36,299 nt of DNA from Scopulibacillus darangshiensis (GCF_004341035.1 NZ_SLXK01000040.1:1-36299), one strand, 5' to 3'. Positions 1 to 8,843 are shown, counted from the stretch's first letter. Program-made: numbers and translations. The notes: a model not told the origin generated them from the sequence alone.

Positions 1-90
1 TAGTTGGAGCGCCGTATGCGATGAAAGTTGCACGTGCGGTGCAAACGAGGGGAAAAGGGAGCGATAACGTCAAACCCTTACCTATTCGTA
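1..90 (+). mobile_element. Group II intron, 3' end only (domains V and VI)
   Basis: The first bases fold as a group II intron domain V: the AGC triad at 8-10, a lower stem, a GAAA tetraloop at 23-26, and the returning strand to about 42. Domain VI follows from about 47, with the stem AAGGG (56-60) and CCCTT (75-79) and a likely branch-point A near position 80. The 3' splice boundary should lie at about 88-92 but cannot be fixed without the 5' exon. The reverse transcriptase/maturase, if present, lies before the window. The domain V pattern is distinctive and the call is fairly secure. The intron class is not determined. Confidence 0.82.
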
Positions 91-320
91 TGAATAAGAG
101 ATTGCATAAAACCCACTTTTTTATGCAGCTGTCAAGATTCTAAGAGGCTCAAAACATTGATAAATCGGAAATGTACAAAACCTTGTATAAACGAGTAAAA
201 ACGGAAAAGAGCCCAACTCTTGAAATCATACTGTGTTTGGCTCCTTATCTTACTTCTTAATAGAAGAATTATGTCAACTGGAAATGAATGTTTATACAGT
301 CTTTCAAATTTAGCTAGGAA
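91..320. other. Intergenic stretch after the intron, no gene supported
   Basis: There is a weak hairpin made of GCATAAA and TTTATGC at about 104-126. No reading frame here has both a ribosome binding site and protein-like composition. This is the 3' exon of the intron and may contain remnants of an interrupted gene that I cannot identify. Confidence 0.4.
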
Positions 321-354
321 TAAAAAAGCCAATCACGAAATGGTTAGCTTTTTG
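321..354 (-). terminator. Rho-independent terminator of the DUF3231 operon
   Basis: On the minus strand AGCTAACCA, a 5-base loop and TGATTGGCT form a stem with two G-U pairs, followed by a run of T. The stop codon of the upstream membrane protein gene lies inside the hairpin. Confidence 0.6.
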
Positions 355-797
355 CTTATGATCCTTTGTAATAGAAATCCCACAAGCAAACCTGGAATCA
401 CACTTAATATGGGAAGCCAAATTGGTCCGAGCAATACACCGAATAGCGTTAGTTTAGACGAATAGATCGTTCCCACGGTCACGAAATAGGCTGAAAATAC
501 AAACGGCAAAAAGGAAAATGGTGATTTTCCCCCACCTGCATCCTTAAAGGCATCCCACATTGCAAAAAAGTATAGGCAAGGGTAAAACATGAGCCATTGA
601 TAATCGGCTTGTTGAATTGCATTTTCAATTTCCCCATGAAAACTTAGAAGTATGACTTCGTTAAAATTCCCCTGTACATTTACCAGAAACTCTAAAAAAA
701 TCATTACAATGCCTTTGATATATTTTCCGTTTAATAATTGACCAAATCCAGGTAATGCTATGCTCCACATTATTTTTTCAAATGGACGCTTATTCAT
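333..797 (-). CDS. Conserved small multi-pass membrane protein
   Basis: 154 residues with about four hydrophobic segments. The N-terminus contains a motif of the form PGFGQLLNGKYIKG (residues 16-29), which occurs in Bacillus membrane proteins of unknown function and resembles the PGxGQ-GKxxKG signature of TM2-like proteins. The rest is hydrophobic helices separated by short loops, ending in a basic tail. No catalytic motif is visible. The gene starts 23 bases downstream of the DUF3231 gene and is probably co-transcribed with it, with the terminator overlapping its stop codon. The ribosome binding site ahead of the ATG is weak, which fits translation as the second gene of an operon. Function unknown. 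Confidence 0.7.
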   Translation of the reverse strand: MNKRPFEKIMWSIALPGFGQLLNGKYIKGIVMIFLEFLVNVQGNFNEVILLSFHGEIENAIQQADYQWLMFYPCLYFFAMWDAFKDAGGGKSPFSFLPFVFSAYFVTVGTIYSSKLTLFGVLLGPIWLPILSVIPGLLVGFLLQRIISKKLTIS

Positions 798-820
798 TTG
801 TACATACCCAGATGTTTTTT

Positions 821-1828
821 TTATGATTTATCTTTTGCAATTTCTTTTCTGTTAGGAGCAAGTGGTGGTTGTTCTAACCATTTATTTTGTTCCATAAGAT
901 TAAACCACTTTTTTGTTACCATTAGATTTTTTAGAATGATGCCTTCATAAGTTGTTACAAGGTCTGTTCGCATTGCTGATGCTAACCCTGCCCCCTGATA
1001 CACCTGTGCAGTTTGGAACAAGAAACCAATATGATATAACATTAACTTATCGGAAAACGGAGAATCCGTTGAAACTGTTACTTCCGTTTCCATTGACTTA
1101 GGAATTGGTAAATTGTCCTTATGCATTATTTTTGAAATCGACTGTATTTGATTATCAGACGTTTTCTCCGTATCCTCTAAAAACTTTCTTACTTCTTTTG
1201 ATTGAGTGACCTGGCTGAATCCAATAGAAAGAGATTTAGCCATAACACTTTTTTTAAGGTTGAAAGAGGTACCTATGATTTCAGTGGCAGCTAAACGTCT
1301 TCCTTTTCCTGAAATTCCATCTTTGAAATCCTGGCTAGAAACAAATTCCGGTTTTTTTGTAGGATAAAATAAAGGGTCTCTCTGAAAAATTCCTTTTTTA
1401 AGCATTAACTCTATGGTTTGATGATACATCCTTTTACCGTCATTATCACATGAATCGTAAAAATCCCGTAAGTCCTTTCTGACAGAAACGCTTAATGAAG
1501 TTGTGTGTCCTAACAAACCATGTAAAGTCATGATGTGTAAATAATTCAAACAAAATATGTCAGTGAATAATCTTTCTGCACCTTTATTAAGGTCAGATTC
1601 AGTAAACCCTATCGGAACTGGAAAACCATCATTCTCCATAAAAGTTGCTATTTGATTCTTTTGTTTTTCGAATGTCTTGATAGCACTATCAAAAATTTCC
1701 TTTATCGACTCATCTTCAATAATAGAAAACATGTACCTATTTACTGCATCTGTCATTGTTCCATTTACATACTCACCCCATAGTGATCCTATTTCGGAAG
1801 CTGTGAGTTTTAAATTCTCTTTATCCAT
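821..1828 (-). CDS. DUF3231 family protein
   Basis: 335 residues, matching the DUF3231 family seen almost only in Bacillales. The N-terminus has the family signature LTASEIGSLWGEYVN. The protein is an internal duplication: the first half (about 10-165) and second half (about 180-320) each carry an ATEIG/ASEIG-like opening, a KQ-rich helix followed by a (D/N)xxPxP segment, and a closing LMxxxxW/F-PPLxP segment. This fits two four-helix, ferritin-like bundles, but no metal-ligand set is obvious to me. The biochemical role is unknown; an association with spores or stress has been suggested for the family, which is inference here. It is the first gene of a two-gene minus-strand unit. Confidence 0.85.
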   Translation of the reverse strand: MDKENLKLTASEIGSLWGEYVNGTMTDAVNRYMFSIIEDESIKEIFDSAIKTFEKQKNQIATFMENDGFPVPIGFTESDLNKGAERLFTDIFCLNYLHIMTLHGLLGHTTSLSVSVRKDLRDFYDSCDNDGKRMYHQTIELMLKKGIFQRDPLFYPTKKPEFVSSQDFKDGISGKGRRLAATEIIGTSFNLKKSVMAKSLSIGFSQVTQSKEVRKFLEDTEKTSDNQIQSISKIMHKDNLPIPKSMETEVTVSTDSPFSDKLMLYHIGFLFQTAQVYQGAGLASAMRTDLVTTYEGIILKNLMVTKKWFNLMEQNKWLEQPPLAPNRKEIAKDKS

Positions 1829-2039
1829 ATAATCACCTCATTTTTAAAATCCCCAAATTATAGCAAAGTATGTTGGCCTATTTATAGCCATTTTTACAAT
1901 TCGTACCTTATAGACAAGGATATATGCTTATTCCAGAAAAGGGCGCTAATATTGAATAATCGGAGGTCATTTGTGCTTAGCCATTTGATTTGATAAAGCC
2001 TTATTCTAATTTATAATGATGATAAGGAGGGAATGCAAA

Positions 2040-2285
2040 ATGAAATGGAATGAAGCTCGTGAATTATTTCCTAATCAACTTCTTCTGGTTTCAATTTTGG
2101 ATTATCATTATGAAGGTGATAAGAAGATAGTTGATGAAGTGGCCCCAATTCGAGCTATCAAAGATACAGATGCAAATAAAGAGTTTTTTAATGCAAAAGA
2201 AGGAACGATGGTTTATCATACAGGAAATAAAAATTTTGTTATCCATATACGCAAAGATCCTTTAATGAAGGTGAGAAGAATCTAA
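2040..2285 (+). CDS. Small conserved hypothetical protein (81 aa)
   Basis: I place the start at the ATG at 2040 because AAGGAGG at 2024-2030 precedes it by 9 bases; an upstream in-frame ATG at 2016 lies before that site. The product is soluble and charged, with no signal peptide. The segment from residue 60 on (YHTGNKNFVIHIRKDP) is strand-like. Its stop codon overlaps the ATG of the next small frame (TAATG), implying translational coupling. From memory, such proteins in Bacillus precede a small retropepsin-like protein, which fits the start of the next frame. Function unknown. Confidence 0.75.
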   Translation: MKWNEARELFPNQLLLVSILDYHYEGDKKIVDEVAPIRAIKDTDANKEFFNAKEGTMVYHTGNKNFVIHIRKDPLMKVRRI

Positions 2286-2416
2286 TGAATCTGTTTTATG
2301 ATGGACAACTTATTACGACCAGTTTAACTAATAATGATGAACGGATTGAAAAGCTTTATGATCAGGTTAAAAACGTAATTGATGTAAACCGAGTTGTTCG
2401 TGGGGAGTTTGGTTAA
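2285..2416 (+). pseudogene. Short frame, possible truncated retropepsin-like protein
   Basis: 43 codons beginning in the stop codon of the preceding gene. The first residues (MNLFYDGQLITTSLT) look like the N-terminus of the small aspartyl-protease-like proteins that commonly follow the upstream gene in Bacillus. Then the sequence departs, and no DTG-type catalytic motif appears before the stop codon at 2414. The likely reading is an internal deletion that removed the protease core and joined the N-terminus to unrelated sequence. The family assignment rests on recall of about 15 residues and is tentative. Confidence 0.4.
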
Positions 2417-2707
2417 CTCTAGTATTACTTGAAGTACATATACTGCTGCAAATGGGCGCTTTCGCAGGATAGGAAGGCGTACATCAGAATTGGATCTTTT
2501 TGTTGAATAAACAGGGTTTTGAGCTAATGGATAGAAGTGTTTAACGAATAATGCGCTTTTTTGGGACGATTATTAGTACAAGTTAAGCAGTCGGGCGCTT
2601 TAATTAAGTAAAAGTTGCGCCGGAATGAAACAACTTTGTTGGAACTTGGATGAGAGGCCCTTAATGATGTTTAGAAGATTCTTAAAGGGTGAAGGGAGGA
2701 TAAGTAT
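2417..2707. other. Intergenic region with short GGGCGCT-type repeats
   Basis: No gene is supported. The stretch contains GGGCGCT at 2454-2460, and at 2593-2621 a fuller copy beginning GGGCGCTTTAATTAAG and ending in TTGCGCC, so the ends can pair. A partial copy, GCGCTTTTTTGGG, lies at about 2555. The end of the region holds the GGGAGGA ribosome binding site of the next gene. Confidence 0.5.
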
Positions 2708-3532
2708 GTGACAATGACTAAAAAGAAAAGAGTATTATGGCTTGTTCTTCTTGTTTTCATTACTTTCGGTACATATGGTTGTGCAAAAGAAACCACTTCT
2801 TCAGTTCCAGATCCTTCCGTTCAAGCAATCAAATCAGCAGGGGATTCGGTAAAATATTTATTTATACAGTCAGATTGGGACAGTTTAACTACTGCCAGAA
2901 TCAAGACTACAACAACGCAGGAACAGATTGATCATGCGGCTAAACTCGTTTCGAGGATTAAACCAAAAGGAAAGGGCGACGCCAATACATTCTTTGGTTT
3001 AGGACTCGTAATGGCGATTGCAAATGCCCAAAAGCAATTGGATATAAGAAACGGTAAGATTTCGCCAACGGCTAAACAATACAATCCGGATAAAAATGCA
3101 GGACAAAAAGAAACGGCGGTAAAACAAAATCAAAACAAACTTCCGAAATATATTCCAAAAAAAGATGATGTTATCTTAAAGAATCATGTTTTAAAAAATA
3201 AGGATCGACTTGAAGATTTTATAAAAAATGCTCAGAATCACAAAGAAAGCAAAATTAGAGTCGTAAAGTATGATGAATTACGGGGAGCACTTATTTATGA
3301 TTTGCAATCAAGATATGATGAAAAGGTAAATCAAGGTTGGATTGATGTTAAGCCCGATTTGAATTACTTTAGAAAGTTAAAAAGTGACACTCAAGATGTT
3401 TTTAACAATGCGCCGCAGCAATGTGGAAGTATATCGAAAGATAAGGAAAATGGGTATTATATATTGAAGGAATGCAGAACCAATTGGGAATATCGGTTAC
3501 TTCCAATAATTAATGATCATGAAAGAAAATAA
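2708..3532 (+). CDS. Predicted lipoprotein of unknown function
   Basis: 274 residues. The start is a GTG at 2708, 7 bases after GGGAGGA; an in-frame ATG at 2714 is a less well placed alternative. The N-terminus is a lipoprotein signal: KKKR, a hydrophobic stretch, and Cys at residue 25 in the lipobox-like TYGC, so the protein should be lipidated and held on the outer face of the membrane. The mature part is charged and Lys/Asn-rich, with a low-complexity segment around residues 115-155 and no recognisable domain. It is followed by a terminator, so it is likely monocistronic. I do not recognise the family. Confidence 0.75.
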   Translation: MTMTKKKRVLWLVLLVFITFGTYGCAKETTSSVPDPSVQAIKSAGDSVKYLFIQSDWDSLTTARIKTTTTQEQIDHAAKLVSRIKPKGKGDANTFFGLGLVMAIANAQKQLDIRNGKISPTAKQYNPDKNAGQKETAVKQNQNKLPKYIPKKDDVILKNHVLKNKDRLEDFIKNAQNHKESKIRVVKYDELRGALIYDLQSRYDEKVNQGWIDVKPDLNYFRKLKSDTQDVFNNAPQQCGSISKDKENGYYILKECRTNWEYRLLPIINDHERK

Positions 3533-3541
3533 CCTTCATAT

Positions 3542-3580
3542 AGGGCGCAAATCCAGAGTAAGGATCTGCGTCTTTTTTTT
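3542..3580 (+). terminator. Rho-independent terminator of the lipoprotein gene
   Basis: GGCGCAAATCC and GGATCTGCGTC form an imperfect stem around a short loop, followed by eight T. The hairpin belongs to the same GGGCGCAAATC type as the one at 8867. Confidence 0.75.
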
Positions 3581-3723
3581 GCATGAAAGGGCCATTTAAT
3601 GGCATAAACAATTTTACAAATATCGGGTATTTGGAATAATTGTTACTATGCCAAAGGGCTGGATAGAGAAATATGAGTTATAATTAGTTTAAATAAAAAT
3701 TGATAAAGGGGTATTACCAACGT

Positions 3724-4212
3724 ATGTTTGGTTTCTTATACAAAACAAAGTTAAGAAAAGATGATTTAAAAGGTATAGCGAAATTAATGTATCAGGATGT
3801 TTCAGAAGATGCCTGGGATAAAGAAAACCTTACCAAAGGAAATTTAGATTTCACTGTTGAAAGCATTCGATATATTGATTTATATGCAAAAAGATTAATG
3901 AATACTGTAATTGGTACCGAATTGTTGAATAAGCATTTTGATAACTTCGTGAATCGCATAGGTGCATATATCGGAGAAGTTATTAAAAATAATATCAAGC
4001 AAGACTTTTACTGGTATGAGTTTGAGTCTGTATACCATTATTCATCCAAACTTGATGGAGTCTATAATCGTGGGAGTTATAGTGTTCTTTATTCAAAGAA
4101 GAGGGATATAGTTATATTACCTTTGGTTATGGTATCACAATTCTTGGAAGGAAACGCCCCATATCCTAATATCTTAAATTACGTAGAAGAAATGATTAAG
4201 CAAAATTCTTGA
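3724..4212 (+). CDS. Conserved hypothetical protein (162 aa)
   Basis: I choose the ATG at 3724, 12 bases after AAAGGGG at 3705-3711. An in-frame TTG at 3700 lies upstream of that ribosome binding site and is less likely. The protein is soluble, mixed alpha/beta by composition and rich in aromatic residues, with no signal peptide or membrane segment. A run of Tyr/Phe residues around 100-125 (FYWYEFESVYHYSS) is notable. I do not recognise the family, and the neighbours give no functional hint. No terminator is obvious before the next gene, 128 bases downstream. Confidence 0.65.
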   Translation: MFGFLYKTKLRKDDLKGIAKLMYQDVSEDAWDKENLTKGNLDFTVESIRYIDLYAKRLMNTVIGTELLNKHFDNFVNRIGAYIGEVIKNNIKQDFYWYEFESVYHYSSKLDGVYNRGSYSVLYSKKRDIVILPLVMVSQFLEGNAPYPNILNYVEEMIKQNS

Positions 4213-4340
4213 ATAAGAATTTTATCACACAAAAAAATTTGAAGAATTAAACAAAAGGGAGCAATTCTTTAATAAGTAGGCGTCCTTTTGAATTGGTCTA
4301 TTTATAATTGCACACTCTAACAATATTGGAGGGTGTATAA

Positions 4341-4796
4341 ATGAAAAAGTTACTCTTTATAGCCATGCTTATTGTTCCATGGCTAACCATGCCGTTTTTA
4401 GGTCGCAGTGCATTAAAAAGGTATCTCCCAGCTGCGATTTTTATGTGTACATTCGTAAAAGCCATAGATATGTACGGTAAACAAAAAAGATGGTGGCGAT
4501 TTTATAAAGGAATGCCACCTTTTAAAAGCGTGGATTTCTTAAATCTTGGTCCTTATTTTGTTACAAGCCTTTGGATGTTAAAAATGACTTACGGCAAGTT
4601 TCCGTTATATTTAATTTCCAATATCGTTTTTCAATTTTTATTTACCTTTCTTGGACTAAAATATTTAAAACGTTACAAAATAGCTTCCTTAGTAAGATTA
4701 ACGAAATTTCAATACTTAGCAATCGACTTTTTAAGAGCTTTACTACTGTATGGTTTTCAATATATTTGTGATTTAGGTCATATAAAAAAAACATAA
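4341..4796 (+). CDS. Small integral membrane protein (151 aa)
   Basis: The ATG at 4341 follows GGAGGG at 4328-4333 by 7 bases. There are about four hydrophobic segments (residues 3-20, 28-40, 72-90, 92-112), with basic and aromatic loops including KQKRWWRFYKG at about 49-59. The pattern matches uncharacterised Bacillus membrane proteins of this size. The stop codon (TAA at 4794) is in frame with the broken YjgB-family gene that follows directly, so the open frame continues past it. A deletion may have brought the two together. Function unknown. Confidence 0.7.
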   Translation: MKKLLFIAMLIVPWLTMPFLGRSALKRYLPAAIFMCTFVKAIDMYGKQKRWWRFYKGMPPFKSVDFLNLGPYFVTSLWMLKMTYGKFPLYLISNIVFQFLFTFLGLKYLKRYKIASLVRLTKFQYLAIDFLRALLLYGFQYICDLGHIKKT

Positions 4797-5615
4797 ATAT
4801 CCCGTCTGGTTCTTGACGGACGCCGCCGCCACGATTCCAGATGGATCGAAACTAGGCGTTGCCGCAAGCATGCTGCACATGCAGCATCTAAAAAGGCTGG
4901 CACCTCCCATACTCACGCTACAAATCAAAGCGCAATAAATACACTGCACGGTCTTTACAATGATGCCTTTCAGGGAAAAATGCCAGGGAATGTCCAAGAT
5001 CTTAAAATTAATAAAAGTACTAAAAAAGATGTTCACAACAGGTTAGGCAATCCTGAAAAGGTTGATGGTCAATTTGACTTGTATAGCTGGGAGATGGGGC
5101 AACCCGGATATGGATTTGCTTATAATGAAGACAATACCATATCAGAAATACGTAATTTCGGAACGGGCGTAGAACGTCAAACAAATCTTGGAGGCATTAC
5201 ACCTGATCTATTAGGACAACAACTGGGTATTGCAGATAAAATTCTTAAAGTCCCGGGTACAGATGAAACGGATTACGTTTATAATACAGGTGATTACGAA
5301 CTTCATTTTGTAATTGGTGATAACCCGATTATCAATGGTTTTGATCAAACGGTGAATCACGTGAACTTAACCACCGCTGACACAACACATATTTCTAGTG
5401 GAACTGCTGCTGCAAAATATTTAAGACATCAATTGAAAATGGATAACAATCATGATATAGCATTTAGTGATATGGGCGGAGATCTAAAGACAGATAAAAG
5501 TGGATCATACTATACTATAAAATTAACCTCTAGATCTATGCAGAAAAAGGGAGGAACCGGAACAGTAGGTTTATACAAGGTATATCAAGATGGCGCCTAT
5601 AAATCAGAATACTGA
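4797..5615 (+). pseudogene. YjgB-family (DUF4309) gene lacking its 5' end
   Basis: The frame is open from just after the previous stop codon (4797) to 5615 but has no ATG before 4980 and no ribosome binding site there. In-frame sequence upstream of that ATG (4923-4979, reading NQSAINTLHGLYNDAFQGK) is plainly family sequence, so the true protein began earlier. The usual lipoprotein signal is missing, and codons 4800-4900 are Arg/His/Ala-rich and unlike it. The remaining part carries the DUF4309 core: DLKIxKSTKKDVxxRLGxPxK, YSWEMGQPGYGFAY, and a repeat of the same type (TPDLLGQQLGIAD). Probably a pseudogene formed by deletion; a shortened cytoplasmic protein from 4980 cannot be excluded. Confidence 0.7.
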
Positions 5616-5761
5616 CCATTGTTAACCTCATTCAATTTTTATATCAATAAATAAAAAAAGCCGATTTTCCCCAAGTTATAGCTCATTTTGATCCCTTGAT
5701 TAAAGGGATACAATTTATAGGTGATAACAACAAGGAATATATACTTTTGGTGAAGAACACA

Positions 5762-5800
5762 AAAGAGCGTATTTAACCCGAAATACAGACGCTCTTTTTT
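5762..5800. terminator. Terminator between convergent genes
   Basis: The 9-bp stem AAAGAGCGT and ACGCTCTTT, with inner ATTT/AAAT pairing, is followed by T's on the plus strand and by TTTT on the minus strand. It can stop both the YjgB-family gene and the minus-strand transporter. A TATTTCGGG at about 5808 complements CCCGAAATA in the loop, so an alternative larger fold exists. Confidence 0.75.
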
Positions 5801-5912
5801 GAGTGTCCATATTTCGGGTAGCTGTTCAATTGATGTGGCTCTTTTCAATTCGATTTATCCCGGTGCAACTGACCGTAAAACTCCCGCCACAAAACATTGA
5901 TGGAAGTTCTCT

Positions 5913-7313
5913 TTATTTTTCTTTTTGTTCCGTTTGCCACCATAATGAATCTTTTGGATTTTCAACAGCTTCTTTAAACTCAGCCTTAGAAGCAACTGTT
6001 GGGTAAGAACCTTTTAGAGATTTTCCCGTAGTGCTGCGGAACAAGAATAATATCACTAAGAATCCGACAATGCTAACGATTGTTAGATAGTAGCCTGGTG
6101 CCAAGTTATTCCCAGTTTGGTGGACTAGCCATGTTGAAACGAGTGGGGTCGTTCCGCCAAATATTGAAACAGAGACATTAAAGGTCACAGCTAATGTTCT
6201 ATATCGAATATCTGTGTAGAACATGGTTGGTAACGATCCGGGCATTGTGCCTTCATAAGTTGAAAGCAGAACACCTAGAATTAGAATACCCAAAGAAACA
6301 AATACCAAGGCATTCAGGTTTATTAAATAAAATGCCAGGGCAGACAGTAAGGTTAATCCGCCTAAACCAATTAAGAAAACAATCTTGTTTCCAATTTTAT
6401 CACTGAGCCTTCCAAACATTAAAGCGAGCGGCACCATAATAAACATTATAATAGTAATTAATACGGTTCCGACTGTACTGGATAATCCAATAATCTCATC
6501 TAAATAAGAAGGCATGTATGATAATAACATATAGTTTGTGATATTAAAGAATGCGACAGCTACAAAACATACAAGAATATCTCTTTTGTGGTTTTTTAAA
6601 ATAGACAGGAAACTTTCCTCTTGAACGCCATCCTCAGAAAGTTCATTTTCAAAAATCGGTGTTTCCTCTAAACTGCTTCTTAAGTACAACCCGATAAGCC
6701 CTAAAGGCAAGCCAAGCAGAAATGGTATTCTCCAACCCCATGAAGCCATCTGCCCGTCAGATAGAACGATAAAGAGTGTACTGGCAAGCAGCGATGCTAA
6801 AATATAACCAGCGAGCGTACCAATTTCTAATCCGCTCCCAAGCATATTACGTTTATTGTCTGGAGAAGACTCTGCAATATAGACCATTGCGCCAGCGTAT
6901 TCGCCGCCAGTTGAAAAACCCTGAATAATTCTGGCTATTAATAAGAGTATTGGTGACCATATACCTATTTGATCATATGTAGGCAATAAACCGATTAATA
7001 ATGTGGAAAGAGCCATTAAAATAATCGTGGTTGTTAATACGACTTTTCTTCCTAAATTATCTCCGATCTTACCAAATATAACACCGCCTAATGGTCGCAT
7101 TAAAAAGGCAATCGCAAATGTTGCAAATGTAAACACTAATTTCAGCTGATCATTCTCAACAGCACTAAAAAAGTTTTGACTAATAATAACAGCTAAATAT
7201 GAATACAAGCCAAAATCAAACCATTCCATTGCGTTTCCTATCCCTGTAGCAAACACACTTTTCTTAGTTTGTTGAATATCTACAACGTTGATTTTTTTCT
7301 TGTTAAATTTCAA
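5913..7313 (-). CDS. MFS transporter, metabolite:H+ symporter (MHS) type, ProP-like
   Basis: 466 residues and 12 predicted membrane spans, the usual length for MHS-family carriers. The N-terminal [16 protein letters not shown] (residues 26-41) is the family hallmark also seen in ProP and ShiA. The MFS loop 2-3 motif [11 protein letters not shown] is present at about 80-90, and its half-repeat [11 protein letters not shown] follows in the second half. Loop 4-5 has [15 protein letters not shown]. These carriers move osmolytes, dicarboxylates or other organic acids with protons; the substrate cannot be named from sequence. The gene is alone on its strand, with a shared terminator downstream. The short AT-rich region upstream has a GGAG-like site before the ATG. 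Confidence 0.88.
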   Translation of the reverse strand: MKFNKKKINVVDIQQTKKSVFATGIGNAMEWFDFGLYSYLAVIISQNFFSAVENDQLKLVFTFATFAIAFLMRPLGGVIFGKIGDNLGRKVVLTTTIILMALSTLLIGLLPTYDQIGIWSPILLLIARIIQGFSTGGEYAGAMVYIAESSPDNKRNMLGSGLEIGTLAGYILASLLASTLFIVLSDGQMASWGWRIPFLLGLPLGLIGLYLRSSLEETPIFENELSEDGVQEESFLSILKNHKRDILVCFVAVAFFNITNYMLLSYMPSYLDEIIGLSSTVGTVLITIIMFIMVPLALMFGRLSDKIGNKIVFLIGLGGLTLLSALAFYLINLNALVFVSLGILILGVLLSTYEGTMPGSLPTMFYTDIRYRTLAVTFNVSVSIFGGTTPLVSTWLVHQTGNNLAPGYYLTIVSIVGFLVILFLFRSTTGKSLKGSYPTVASKAEFKEAVENPKDSLWWQTEQKEK

Positions 7314-7514
7314 TTTATCATGTCAACTCCTTAACATGGTATATAATTATTCCTTACTAAAACGATATTGCTTAATGATTACTGCTCACAACTTTAATAT
7401 CCCAAAAGTGTCCGTGCGATATCCGCGTTTTTGTCGAAAGAACCCCTTACTTTATTAATATCCTTTGTTAAACTAACGGGGAGTAATGTTCACTTTAAAT
7501 TTTCTTTTTAGGTG

Positions 7515-7616
7515 ATGAAAATCAATGTAATGGTGTCGGGCAGCGAGCAGGTGATTGCGATGATGCCCGCGGGGCTGGCGCGCCGGGCGATGGCGACGAT
7601 TTACGAGTTTGATTAG
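7515..7616 (+). other. GC-rich short frame (33 codons), origin unknown
   Basis: A frame starting at ATG 7515 after TTTTAGGTG. Its codons are strongly GC-rich (for example GCGGGGCTGGCGCGCCGG at 7579-7596), while the sequence on both sides is AT-rich. The translation ends ARRAMATIYEFD. It resembles a fragment of a foreign or high-GC gene more than a native small protein, although the TAGGTG-ATG context is a passable start. I do not recognise it. Confidence 0.3.
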
Positions 7617-7730
7617 GATATCTGCAAAAGCGACATTTTATAGGACTCAGATTCCGCTATTTCTATGTTTAGTTTTGTGAATATTTTATACGGACTTCTA
7701 GATATTTGGTTGATTTAAATCCTCGGTGTG

Positions 7731-7847
7731 ATGACAACACTAGGTGTATTTCCAATCGCTTACTATATGGTTGAGGTTCCTTCGATTAACCTAGGTAAAA
7801 AATTGACTAAAGGAAAACCGCCCAAAAAATTAAGAAAAGCAGTATGA
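7731..7847 (+). pseudogene. C-terminal remnant of an acyltransferase-3-type membrane protein
   Basis: Thirty-eight codons ending at TGA 7845. The translation has a hydrophobic helix, then YYMVEVPSINLGKKLTK, which matches the last transmembrane segment and the VEVPxxxLGKKL tail of acyltransferase-3 (OatA/YrhL-like) proteins. The frames upstream are closed by stop codons, so only this tail is left. With the GC-rich fragment just before it, the 7314-8036 region looks like a graveyard of gene pieces. Confidence 0.5.
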
Positions 7848-8036
7848 GATATGTTGAACTAACGGGGATCTTTAGTTCGGCTGTTGGATGACAATAAAGT
7901 TGTAGTTGCATGACTTGAACCCGCTATTCCCCTTATGGGCCATTTCGTAGGATAAAGAGGAAAAGCTATTATGCAATCGAGAAGAAATCTTTAGGAGACA
8001 TATGTGATAAACTCAGTAACATAGGAGGAATGAGAT

Positions 8037-8474
8037 ATGAAAATCCATAGAATAGATCATGTGGGTGTAATCGTAAATGATCTTCCTGCCGCTAAAGCCT
8101 TTTTTCTTAACCTTGGACTTGAAGTGCTAGGGGAAACAGAAGTGAAAGGAGAGTGGGTGGAACGGATAATTGGGCTTAATGACGTTAGAGAGACAGTTGT
8201 ATGGTTAGGGATGCCGGACGGCCAGGCAACTTTAGAGCTGGTCAAATTCCATACGCCGTCAGATGAAACAGGTATTCAGCAATCTTTTGCAAATACCTTG
8301 GGTATCCAGCATATTGCATTTGCTGTTGAAGATATTGAAGCCGTTGTTGCCAAATTGAAAAAGAAAGGCGCGGAACTTTTTGGTGAGATACAAAACTACG
8401 AAAACGCTTATAAATTATGCTACGTTCGTGGACCAGAGGGAATTATTTTAGAGTTGGCGGAGCAAATCAAATAA
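8037..8474 (+). CDS. VOC-family metalloprotein, glyoxalase / methylmalonyl-CoA epimerase-like
   Basis: 145 residues, the full length for a two-module VOC protein. The four expected metal ligands can be placed: His in RIDHVGV (residue 8), Glu in ATLELVKF, His in GIQHIAFAVEDIEAV and Glu in GIILELAEQ. The arrangement is close to methylmalonyl-CoA epimerase and lactoylglutathione lyase-like members, and the substrate is not determined. The ATG follows AGGAGG by about 8 bases. The DUF2200 gene begins 18 bases downstream, so the two probably form an operon. Confidence 0.85.
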   Translation: MKIHRIDHVGVIVNDLPAAKAFFLNLGLEVLGETEVKGEWVERIIGLNDVRETVVWLGMPDGQATLELVKFHTPSDETGIQQSFANTLGIQHIAFAVEDIEAVVAKLKKKGAELFGEIQNYENAYKLCYVRGPEGIILELAEQIK

Positions 8475-8492
8475 TTTAAGGAAGGATGTATC

Positions 8493-8843
8493 ATGTCCAA
8501 ACATAAGATTTATACAATGAGTGTCGCAAGAGTCTATCCCCACTATATTTCGAAAGCAGAGAAAAAAGGGCGTGCAAAATCAGAAGTCGATGAAATCATC
8601 CGTTGGTTGACGGGATACAGTCAGGAAGAGCTAGAAGTACAACTGGAAAAACAGACAGACTTTGAGACCTTCTTTGCGGAAGCTCCCCAATTGAATCCTT
8701 CACGGACTTTGATCAAAGGTGTAGTCTGCGGCGTCCGAGTGGAAGATATCGAAGAACCAATGATGCAGGAAATTCGCTATTTGGATAAGCTCATCGATGA
8801 GTTAGCAAAGGGAAAAGCGATGGAGAAGATTTTGCGGAAATAA
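8493..8843 (+). CDS. DUF2200 family protein
   Basis: 116 residues matching DUF2200 over their whole length: the N-terminal [23 protein letters not shown], the centre [15 protein letters not shown], and [37 protein letters not shown] written here as adjoining parts of one conserved core. The family is small, cytosolic and of unknown biochemistry. AAGGAAGGATG ahead of the start is a good ribosome binding site. It lies 18 bases after the VOC gene and is followed by a hairpin terminator, closing a two-gene unit. Confidence 0.88.
   Translation: MSKHKIYTMSVARVYPHYISKAEKKGRAKSEVDEIIRWLTGYSQEELEVQLEKQTDFETFFAEAPQLNPSRTLIKGVVCGVRVEDIEEPMMQEIRYLDKLIDELAKGKAMEKILRK

Noticed and set aside
132-332. 66-codon frame on the minus strand
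   Set aside because: No ribosome binding site, biased Phe/Leu composition, and it lies downstream of the operon terminator.
5639-5848. 69-codon minus-strand frame after the transporter
   Set aside because: It runs through the bidirectional terminator at 5762-5800 and has no start site.
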